The notes under the pieces: generated by a model
The model's input: only the letters and a program-made list of their open reading frames with translations
Database searches by the model: none
Told to the model about the DNA's origin: nothing
Program-made: the position numbers and the translations under genes
In this document: positions 7,517 to 13,940 of the stretch, one piece after another
Numbering within the stretch: the first letter of the stretch is position 1
Layout: each line of letters opens with the position of its first letter
Source of the DNA: Syntrophomonas_B sp035447945
Lineage (GTDB): Bacteria > Bacillota > Syntrophomonadia > Syntrophomonadales > Syntrophomonadaceae
NCBI GenBank assembly: GCA_035447945.1
Contig: DAOTHZ010000039.1
Coordinates: 1-19,069 of the forward strand
DNA length: 19,069 nt
Reading direction: 5' to 3'

Positions 7517-7545
7517 ATTGTACATTCTTTTACGCCGATTTGCAA
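7517..7545 (-). promoter_or_regulatory. ffs: SRP RNA promoter
   Basis: Minus-strand -35 TTGCAA (7545-7540), a 17-base spacer and -10 TACAAT (7522-7517), with a start near 7510. The resulting leader of about 50 bases contains a GC-rich hairpin (CCGGCC, loop TTT, GGCCGG) ahead of the mature 5' end, so a longer precursor is made and processed. Confidence 0.8.
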
Positions 7546-7585
7546 GTTGCAGCAACATTCACCCCAGAGCCATTTATTAACAAAA

Positions 7586-7630
7586 TCAAAATAAAAAAGC
7601 AGAGGTTTAGCGTTTAACTCTCTGCTTTTT
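7586..7630 (-). terminator. Intrinsic terminator of the lipoprotein gene
   Basis: AAAAAGCAGAG (7594-7604) pairs with CTCTGCTTTTT (7620-7630) around a 15-base loop. The minus-strand 3' side continues into a T-rich tract. It lies about 20 bases past the lipoprotein stop codon. Confidence 0.88.
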
Positions 7631-7650
7631 ACGGACATTTTTATATTAAT

Positions 7651-8157
7651 TTATTTTGATTTAGGTGTCATGCGTGTTCCAATATCCTTTATTTCATTAC
7701 TGAAACTGGTGAGCGGTCTGCCGGCGGCGATTCCCTGTGCCACTCTCTTGATTCTGGTAACCGTATCAATATCTGAACTCACCATAATCTTATATGAAGG
7801 ATCCATGTTTTTAACATTATTAAGCACTGAGTTTTCTGTCATGTCAGCCTTATCCTGGCCAAGATCGGCTTCCAGATCCAATCCGATGTACATTGATTTG
7901 CCTGCTACGAGAGCAGTTGCGTCGCGGACCCCATCTGCTTTTTCTGCTTCCTTTTCTGCTTTCATAGCAATCTGCCTGGTCTCAGCAGTGGTTGAAGTCA
8001 TGCTATTGTCCGGTGAGGTCATGTAGGGTTTCTGGGTTGTCGGTGGATTCGGTTGCGGCGTTGTCGGTTTTTGTGAAGTTTGACATCCCGCCAGCAGCAA
8101 ACTGAATCCGATTGCACAAACCATCATTGTCAATAAAAGTTTTTTTGTTAGATTCAA
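7651..8157 (-). CDS. YhcN/YlaJ-type sporulation lipoprotein
   Basis: About 168 residues. A basic N terminus, a hydrophobic stretch and a lipobox LLAGC mark a lipoprotein signal peptide cleaved before Cys, at about residue 25. A Pro/Thr/Gln-rich linker follows. The C-terminal half (about 60-160) has the family pattern: a charged helix, VRDATALVAGKSMYIGLDLE, then the DIDTVTRIKRVAQGI segment. YhcN/YlaJ proteins are made during sporulation or found in spores and germinate-defective screens; their biochemical role is unclear. The TTG at 8157 is chosen because AGGAGG lies 8 bases away; a GTG three codons upstream overlaps that site. The nearest upstream element is a cyclic-di-GMP riboswitch about 220 bases away, which probably controls it. 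Confidence 0.85.
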   Translation of the reverse strand: MNLTKKLLLTMMVCAIGFSLLLAGCQTSQKPTTPQPNPPTTQKPYMTSPDNSMTSTTAETRQIAMKAEKEAEKADGVRDATALVAGKSMYIGLDLEADLGQDKADMTENSVLNNVKNMDPSYKIMVSSDIDTVTRIKRVAQGIAAGRPLTSFSNEIKDIGTRMTPKSK

Positions 8158-8283
8158 GAACGACACCTCCTGTTTGTTTGTTTTATTACTATCATTACGC
8201 TACTATTATTTGTTGCTGCCTATGATCCTATTCGCTGTAATAAAACCAAGCGATGCCTTTTTATTTAGAATTAATTTTTCACA

Positions 8284-8329
8284 GCAAAAGAGCTGATCTT
8301 TGATGTAAATTGCATAATGATCAGCTCTT
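8284..8329 (-). terminator. Hairpin between the riboswitch and the lipoprotein gene, candidate attenuator
   Basis: An 11-bp perfect stem (AAGAGCTGATC at 8288-8298 with its complement at 8319-8329) has a 20-base loop and is followed on the minus strand by only four T. It lies about 52 bases after the aptamer, which fits an expression platform, but the T-tract is weak. Confidence 0.5.
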
Positions 8330-8380
8330 CTGCTCCGGGTTGGTACTGAACAACAGTCCACCCTCCTTTGTATATCATTA

Positions 8381-8469
8381 TCCTGGCAACCGGGCTACCA
8401 TAGCTTGCACCTTAGGCCCCTGGCTTTGTGCCCCCTCCTTTCGAAGAGTTTACCTCCAATCCAGTTTCC
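8381..8469 (-). promoter_or_regulatory. Cyclic-di-GMP-I riboswitch (GEMM-I)
   Basis: On the minus strand the RNA shows the full set of GEMM-I landmarks in order. GGTAAAC is followed by a small hairpin with a GAAA tetraloop, then GCACAAAGCC. After that come both halves of the 11-base tetraloop receptor (CCTAAG and TATGG) flanking the second helix, then GTAGCCCGGTTGCC. Closing helix bases CTGG (8464-8461) pair with CCAG (8386-8383). The ligand-contacting G before TAAAC and the C in the final GCC are kept, favouring cyclic-di-GMP over the GEMM variants that bind cyclic-AMP-GMP. The aptamer begins almost at the predicted transcription start and points at the YhcN-type lipoprotein gene. Confidence 0.93.
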
Positions 8470-8470
8470 C

Positions 8471-8503
8471 AAACGAATTATATCAGGCGAAATAATTTCG
8501 TTT
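8471..8503. repeat. Inverted repeat overlapping the riboswitch promoter
   Basis: AAACGAATTAT (8471-8481) faces ATAATTTCGTTT (8492-8503), with one extra base in one arm and a 10-base centre. The left arm covers part of the -10 box of the riboswitch promoter. The geometry fits an operator for a dimeric repressor. It has no T-run on either side, so it is not a terminator. Confidence 0.5.
8477..8485 (-). promoter_or_regulatory. Promoter of the riboswitch-lipoprotein transcript
   Basis: An extended -10 element TGATATAAT (8485-8477) matches the sigma-A consensus; only a poor -35 (TTCAAA-like) lies upstream. The predicted start is near 8469, at the GGGAAAC that opens the riboswitch. A sporulation sigma factor cannot be excluded. 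Confidence 0.65.
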
Positions 8504-9007
8504 GAACCGCTTGATCGAAAACCCTTGTCCGATGCCGCTTATCTGTTCCTCCTCCATGTATCTTGACAGGAGCCTTGCACTCTGCTCAGAACCATGGATC
8601 TAATCTGCCTGCCCGCAGGATCTGGCCAGATTATTAACAATGATTTTGGTCCAGACAATATTTTCTGACAAGCACTGGCACCCAGGATAATTTTTGAACA
8701 GTACTTTAGCTGATGAGCTATTTCCTGTTATATTAATTTTATTAAACGATAGATACCCTGTCAATGTTTTGTCTGAATATTTTGACTATTTTGTTGCTTT
8801 TTCTTCCCAACGTGATTATTTTGCAGAATGAAAACCATATCATAATAATGCTTGTGATGAAAAAGGAGTTGCCCGATCATCATGGAATGTCAATCTTTTG
8901 CCCCCATCTTGCGAGAAGACGCCCGGGTATTGCACAAAAACTTGCCGCGTGGATGATTATTAAAGATTATCTTTGATTGCAAATAAATAACGATTGAAAA
9001 CAGAAAA
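8504..9007. other. Non-coding stretch with hairpins, no supported gene
   Basis: About 500 bases between the riboswitch promoter and the formate dehydrogenase terminator. No reading frame has a credible start or domain. I see a nested hairpin at 8601-8633 (outer TAATCTG/CAGATTA, inner CCTGC/GCAGG), a smaller one near 8549-8571, and three degenerate sequences starting CCAG and ending in -ACA (near 8626, 8651 and 8682). The right half (8700-9000) is AT-rich and featureless. It could hold a small RNA or the worn end of an insertion element. Confidence 0.4.
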
Positions 9008-9045
9008 CCAGGAAGCCTTCCTTATATATAAGGAAGGGCTCCTGG
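8994..9045 (-). terminator. Terminator of the formate dehydrogenase operon
   Basis: A long hairpin (9008-9045) has CCAGGA/TCCTGG at the base and TTCCTTAT/ATAAGGAA at the top. A small internal irregularity separates them. It is followed on the minus strand by GGTTTTCTGTTTT. It lies about 95 bases after nuoF. Confidence 0.85.
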
Positions 9046-9139
9046 CTTGAACATAAAACCTGCTGATATTATATATGATTCGGGAGATCACATATAAATC
9101 CAAAACCAGTAATTATTAAATCAACGTGTAACAAACTGC

Positions 9140-10363
9140 TTAATTCATCTTGGCGGCATATTCAGCTTTAAAATGTTTCAGCGTGGTAAGAACCGGTGCC
9201 GGAGCCGCCTGACCCAGACCACACAGACAGGCCACACACATAACCCCACCCAGGTTTTCCATCAAATCCATATCGGCAACTGTGCCTTTCCCTGCATTGA
9301 TCTTGTGCATGATTTCATGCATGCGTTTGGTTCCTTCACGACAAGGATTGCATTTGCCGCAGGATTCATGCTCGAAGAATTTGCTGATACGATCAACGAT
9401 ATCAACAATATCACGTGTTTCATCCATGACAAACACAGCTCCTGTTCCCAGGGTTGCCCCGATTTTGGCCATGGAATCAAAATCGATGGGGGTGTCGAGG
9501 AGCTGTTCGGGAATAAATCCGCCGGAAGTTCCGCCAATCTGTACCGCCTTGAAATTCTTGCCGCCAACGATGCCTCCACCCAAACCAAAGATGACGTCGC
9601 GAATGGTGACATCAGTTGGTACTTCAAAATAGGTCCGGTTGACCACATCGCCGGTCAGGGTAAGAATTTTGGTTCCCGGATAGGAAGCGGCGCCGATGTT
9701 CTTAAACCAATCCGCACCTTTCTCCACAATCGCCGGAATATTTGCATAGGTCTCAACGTTGTTGACAATAGTGGGTTTCCCCCACAATCCCTCCACTCCA
9801 GGGAATGGCGGTTTAAATCTGGGTTCCCCCCGGTGTCCTTCGATGGATTCGATCAATGCACTTTCTTCACCGCATACATAGGCTCCGCCGCCCATTCTTA
9901 CCTCAATGTCAAAGTCGCCTAAAACACCTTTGACTTTCGCCTGGGCGATTGCCTGGTTCAACCGTTCCACCACATAGGGATATTCCCCCCGACAATAAAT
10001 GTACCCTTTGTTGGATCCAATAGCATAGCCGCAAATGGCCATTCCTTCGAACAGGCTCTGGGGATCTTCCATCATGATAATGCGATCTTTATAGGTCCCG
10101 GGTTCGCCTTCGTCTGCGTTGCAAACCACATATTTCTGATCCGTTTCCAGCATGTATGAAAAACTCCACTTCATGCCGCAATTAAACCCGGCTCCGCCTC
10201 TGCCGCGCAACCCTGAATTTTTCACTTCATCAATCAGGGCTTTGCGGTCCATGCTTTTAGCCTTGGCGAGTGACTTGTATCCGCCCGCGTTAATATAATC
10301 ATCAATTTTCAAGGGATCGATTTTGCCTACATTACGTAGTACGATGCGCATTTCTTCAGCCAC
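9140..10363 (-). CDS. nuoF: NADH-binding flavoprotein subunit of formate dehydrogenase (NuoF/HydB-like, short form)
   Basis: A 407-residue NuoF-fold protein. The FMN loop GLRGRGGAGF is at 51-60, the ADEGEPGTYKDR segment near 103-114, and the N3-type [4Fe-4S] ligands are C335, C338, C341 and a cysteine in the CVACLCGLG segment (376-384). It exchanges electrons with NAD(H) through FMN. Unlike HydB/HylB of many bifurcating hydrogenases and formate dehydrogenases (around 600 residues), it has neither an N-terminal thioredoxin-like [2Fe-2S] domain nor a C-terminal 2[4Fe-4S] domain. The start is GTG with AAGGAGG 7 bases upstream. It lies 21 bases after nuoE and is the last gene of the operon. NAD versus NADP preference is not readable here. 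Confidence 0.96.
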   Translation of the reverse strand: MAEEMRIVLRNVGKIDPLKIDDYINAGGYKSLAKAKSMDRKALIDEVKNSGLRGRGGAGFNCGMKWSFSYMLETDQKYVVCNADEGEPGTYKDRIIMMEDPQSLFEGMAICGYAIGSNKGYIYCRGEYPYVVERLNQAIAQAKVKGVLGDFDIEVRMGGGAYVCGEESALIESIEGHRGEPRFKPPFPGVEGLWGKPTIVNNVETYANIPAIVEKGADWFKNIGAASYPGTKILTLTGDVVNRTYFEVPTDVTIRDVIFGLGGGIVGGKNFKAVQIGGTSGGFIPEQLLDTPIDFDSMAKIGATLGTGAVFVMDETRDIVDIVDRISKFFEHESCGKCNPCREGTKRMHEIMHKINAGKGTVADMDLMENLGGVMCVACLCGLGQAAPAPVLTTLKHFKAEYAAKMN

Positions 10364-10384
10364 GGTTTTCCCTCCTTTCCCCTC

Positions 10385-10831
10385 TTACTTGTACTCTGCC
10401 AAAATGGCAGGGATTTTCTCGGCAGTAACATCGCCATAAGGCTTGCTGTTAATGGTAATCACCGGCGTAGCCTGGCATTGGCCCACACACTCGGTGAATT
10501 CAAGGGTAAATTTGCCGTCGGAAGTTGATTCACCCATTTTGATACCCAATTCTTTTTCCAGCGCGGCCACCACTTTGTCTGCCCCAGCAATATGACAGGG
10601 GGCGCTTTCACAGATGCGGATCACGTTTTTACCGCGCTTGCCGACTCTCAAATAAGAGTAAAAAGTAGCTACTCCATGTGCCCGGGGTTTGGAAACACCA
10701 AATACCTGGGCAGCATAGGGAATCGCCTCTTCAGGTATATAACTAAATTCACGCTGCAAAGCATGATAGGCTTCGATGATTCCTCCGGGCAAATCTTTAT
10801 AGGCATCGATGATACTCTTGTAGTCTGCCAT
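10385..10831 (-). CDS. nuoE: [2Fe-2S] subunit of formate dehydrogenase (NuoE/HydA-C-like, 24 kDa type)
   Basis: A 148-residue thioredoxin-fold ferredoxin. The four cluster ligands lie in CESAPC and CVGQC, the C-x4-C...C-x3-C pattern of the complex I 24-kDa subunit. The N-terminal helical part and FGVSKPRAHGVATFYSYL stretch are also typical. It bridges electrons between the iron-sulfur chain of FdhA and the NuoF flavin. Its ATG shares one base with the fdhA stop (TAATG), with AGGAGG just upstream, so the two are translationally coupled. The length is normal for stand-alone NuoE. Confidence 0.96.
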   Translation of the reverse strand: MADYKSIIDAYKDLPGGIIEAYHALQREFSYIPEEAIPYAAQVFGVSKPRAHGVATFYSYLRVGKRGKNVIRICESAPCHIAGADKVVAALEKELGIKMGESTSDGKFTLEFTECVGQCQATPVITINSKPYGDVTAEKIPAILAEYK

Positions 10832-13533
10832 TATTGATTCACCTCCTGGAGTTTTTCAATTTTTACTGCAGCGACTTTATATTCGCCGGTCCCGGTAATG
10901 GGATCAAGGTGGTGACTGGTCAGCGCATTGGTGGGTGTAGCGTTGTAATGGAACGACATCCAGATGACACCTGGCAATACCCGGTCAGTAACCTTGACAT
11001 GCGTATCGGCAACACCGCGGCGGGAGGTAACCCTCACTTTGCTGCCGGTTACAAGCCCCAGTTTTTCTGCATCAACCGGATTGACCTCGGCCATTTCCTT
11101 GTCCCAAACACTGCTAATCCCTTTGGAATAAGGTGTGGTTACATTATAATGGTATAGAATTCTTCCGGTTGACAGCAGGAAGGGATATTCCTCATCCGGC
11201 ATTTCTCCTGGAGGTATATGTTCTGAGGGCTGGAACAGTCCCAAGCCGCGAGTGAATTTGCCGGCATGCAGGAAAGGCGTGCCTGGATGGTCAACACTCG
11301 GACAGGGCCACTGCAGGCTCTTCAGTTCTTCCAGGCGATCATAGTTGATACCGTTCATGGAGGGTGAAAGGGACGCCAATTCATCCCAGATTTCACTCGG
11401 ATGATTGTAGCTCATGGGATAACCTGCCCGGGTTGACATCTCACAAATAGTCTGCCAGTTAGCCTGACCGGGAATAGGCTCAATGGCTTTACGAACTCTT
11501 TGCACCCGACGTTCGGTGTTGGTAAATGTTCCGTCACACTCGGCAAAACTAGCCGCCGGCAGGATTACATCCGCATATTCAGCCGTTTCGGTCAGGAACA
11601 ATTCCTGGACAACTAAAAATTCCAGATGCTCCAGGGCTCCACGGATATGATTAGCGTCCGGATCAGTCAATACCGGGTTTTCGCCCAAGATATACATGGC
11701 TTTTACTTTACCTTCATGGGCACCAGCAAACATTTCCGGAATCTTCAAGCCAACCTTGTTGGATAATTTGGCATTCCAAGCTTTTTCAAATTTCTCATGA
11801 ACTGCATCTACCGTCACATTCTGATAACCTGAATATACATTGGGCAGTGCGCCCATGTCGCAAGCACCCTGAACGTTGTTCTGACCGCGCATCGGGCATA
11901 CACCGGTACCGGGACGTCCCAGATGCCCGGTCAGCATGGCCAAGTTGGCACAGCTCATTACGTTTCTGGTTCCGCAGATATGCTCGGTAATTCCCAAGGT
12001 ATAGAATATCATGGCTTTGGAAGTCGTAGCATAAAGACGGGCAACCGCATAGAGATCATCAACCGATACCCCGGTCAGTTCTGATACTCTCTCCGGCGTA
12101 TATTCGGCTACGGTAGCCTTGAGTTCTTCGTAATTTTCGGTACGTTCCTCAATAAACTTCTTGTCTTCCAGGCCCTCCTTGATGATAATATGCATTAATC
12201 CATTGAGAAGCGGTATATCCGTTCCAGGTTTTTGCCGCAGCCAGTAATCAGCTTCGTCAACCAGATCAATATGACGCGGATCACAAACCACCATTTTGGC
12301 TCCATTACGGGCGGCTTGTCTCATTTTATAACCAATAACCGGATGTGCTTCTGTTGCATTGGTACCGATCAGGAACATCAACTCTGCTTCATTGGTAATG
12401 TCACTGATTGGATTGGTCATCGCTCCACTGCCAAAAGTTGTAGCCAGACCGGCTACTGTAGGAGCGTGTCAGGTACGGGCGCAATGGTCAACGTTGTTGT
12501 TGCCCATATACGCGCGGGTAAATTTTGATACCAGATAATTTTCTTCATTGGTACAACGTGCTGAACTCAAAGCTGCAAAGGATTCGGACCCATATTTGTT
12601 TTTGATTTCATTGAAACGTTTGGCAATCAAGTCATAGGCTTCATCCCAGGAAGCCTCTTCAAATTTGCCATTCTTCTTGATCAAAGGACTGGTGAGACGT
12701 TTTTCATTGTAAATGAAATCCCAGCCAAAACGTCCTTTTACGCATAGACTGCGTCCATTAACAGTAGCGTCGGGACTGGACAAAACCCCGATGACCTTCT
12801 TGTCTTTTACCGCCAGATCGAAAGTGCATCCCGTCCCGCAGAATGGACAGGTCGTCCGAACTTTTTCGATTTCCCAACGCCGGGCTTGCCCGGCCATCGT
12901 TTTTTCCGTCAAGGCACCAGTTGGGCAAACTGCTACACACTGCCCGCAAAATACACAATCGGAATTCATATAGTCTACGTCACCGTAAGTGGTTACTTTA
13001 CGGTGAAATCCCCGGTGCAGATAGGAGAGGTTGTCCTGTCCGGTCAATTCTTCGCAAGCCCTCACACAAGCTCCGCACTGAATGCATTTGTTCATATCGC
13101 GATTGATAAAGGGGTTGCTGTCGTCAATCGCATAATGATGTTGTTCCCCGGAAAAGGGACTTTGCTTCACGCCGTATTGGTAACAGTAGTCAGCCAGTTT
13201 GCAATCACCTAATTTGTCACAGGTCAGACAGTCGAGGGGATGGTTGGCTATCAACAATTCCAAAATAGTGCGCCTTGCATTGATGACAGCCGGAGATTCG
13301 GTCTGTACCTCCATTCCTGGGGCTACGGGGGTCACACACGACGCTGGCAGCAACCGATTGCCTTTGACTTCTACTACACACATCCGACATGAACCCATGG
13401 GGCTCAAATCCTTGAGGTAGCAAAGTGTAGGAATCTCAATGCCGTTCGATTCTGCAGCCTGCAAAATCGTACTGCCTCGCGGAACTTCGACCTCCTTCCC
13501 GTTAATCGTCAGTTTCACTAATTCCACTTCCAT
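10831..13533 (-). CDS. fdhA: Formate dehydrogenase catalytic subunit, selenocysteine-containing
   Basis: One gene of about 900 residues, read through an in-frame TGA (12469-12471) as selenocysteine at residue 355, in the context HCART-Sec-HAPTVAG. In order: an N-terminal [2Fe-2S] domain (C38, C49, C52, C66), a NuoG-like His-Cys cluster site (H99, C102, C105, C111), two [4Fe-4S] clusters (four-Cys sets from C150 and C193), the [4Fe-4S] beside the active site (C229, C232, C236, C264), and the molybdopterin oxidoreductase fold with a C-terminal dinucleotide-binding domain. It interconverts formate and CO2 at a Mo or W bis-pterin centre, passing electrons to NuoE-NuoF. The ATG 13533 is short-spaced from GGGAG; GTG 13527 is better spaced. 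No Tat signal, so it is cytoplasmic. Confidence 0.96.
12421..12471 (-). promoter_or_regulatory. UGA selenocysteine codon with bacterial SECIS hairpin
   Basis: Directly after the TGA the message folds into two perfect helices. The outer is CGCTCC (12466-12461) with GGAGCG (12426-12421); the inner is GTAGCC (12456-12451) with GGCTAC (12445-12440), closed by a GGTCT loop. The loop begins 18 bases after the TGA, the same distance and loop sequence as I recall for Escherichia coli fdhF. SelB would bind this hairpin to insert selenocysteine. Confidence 0.95.
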
Positions 13534-13550
13534 CACTCCCTAAAATTTTT

Positions 13551-13586
13551 CTACAAAAACACCTCCAGCACCATGGCTGGAGGTGT
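13551..13586 (-). terminator. Intrinsic terminator in the fdhA leader (riboswitch expression platform)
   Basis: An 11-bp perfect stem ACACCTCCAGC (13586-13576) with GCTGGAGGTGT (13569-13559) and a six-base loop is followed by five T. It sits between the riboswitch and fdhA, so it must be bypassed for expression. TGGAG at 13600-13596 can pair with CTCCA inside the 5' arm and would act as an antiterminator. Confidence 0.88.
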
Positions 13587-13644
13587 CTATATATACTCCA
13601 TCAGGGATAGATAGTCCCCAACAAGCATCATTACGGTCTATTCA

Positions 13645-13752
13645 GACCATTACTCCTTTCCAACCACGGGAGGCAAACCCGTTTCCAGACTTACCCTAAT
13701 GGCCATTCTACCCTAGTAAAACCTTAGGCAATAATGGCTCGGAGATTTCTAT
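13645..13752 (-). promoter_or_regulatory. Molybdenum cofactor (Moco) riboswitch
   Basis: The minus-strand leader of fdhA carries the landmarks I associate with the Moco RNA motif. CTCCGAGCC (13744-13736) opens the closing helix, whose partner GGAG (13656-13653) follows GGAAA. A helix GCCATT/AATGGC encloses CCTA/TAGG, and GGAAACGGG then TGCCTCCCGTGG forms the ACGGG/CCCGT hairpin. It is followed by extra hairpins and an intrinsic terminator. The context (Moco synthesis genes upstream, a Moco enzyme downstream) fits. I cannot settle Moco versus the tungsten-cofactor variant by eye. From 13753 to 13940 I see no gene and no convincing promoter. Confidence 0.82.
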
Positions 13753-13940
13753 TAAATTTGGTTACCTGTACAAAAATTCACGAACTCCCTTGCCTTGTTT
13801 ATTCTGTATAAATTGATATAATCCTGCACAGATTTTTTAAAAAACAAAAATATTTGGATTATATAACCCATATCAATGTTTCGCATTCAATTCGTTTATA
13901 AACGCACTTTCCCGGTTCAATCGGCTCAATCGCTGTATAT

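Noticed and set aside
8206..8361. A 51-codon minus-strand frame starting GTG after AAAGGAGG, just downstream of the riboswitch
   Set aside because: The start codon touches the ribosome-binding sequence, and the frame runs straight through the attenuator hairpin and AT-rich leader; the protein looks random. Kept only as a remark in the findings.
8504..8600. A second riboswitch or 6S RNA upstream of the c-di-GMP aptamer
   Set aside because: Small hairpins are present but no conserved core of a class I know could be matched.
8764..8976. A 70-codon plus-strand reading frame in the gap upstream of the riboswitch region
   Set aside because: No ribosome-binding site, no recognisable domain, mixed hydrophobic and basic residues without pattern, and the only plus-strand gene candidate in a wholly minus-strand window.
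9173..9922. A 249-codon plus-strand frame opposite nuoF
   Set aside because: It is the antisense shadow of a clear NuoF gene and has no protein-like domain.
10831..13533. Formate dehydrogenase as a nonsense-mutated pseudogene or two separate genes
   Set aside because: The TGA is exactly at the known selenocysteine position and is followed by a well-formed SECIS hairpin.
13753..13940. A separate promoter for the fdhA leader (TATAAT-like sequences near 13855-13870)
   Set aside because: A good -10 exists but no matching -35 at proper spacing; the leader might equally be reached by read-through from moeA, where I see no terminator.
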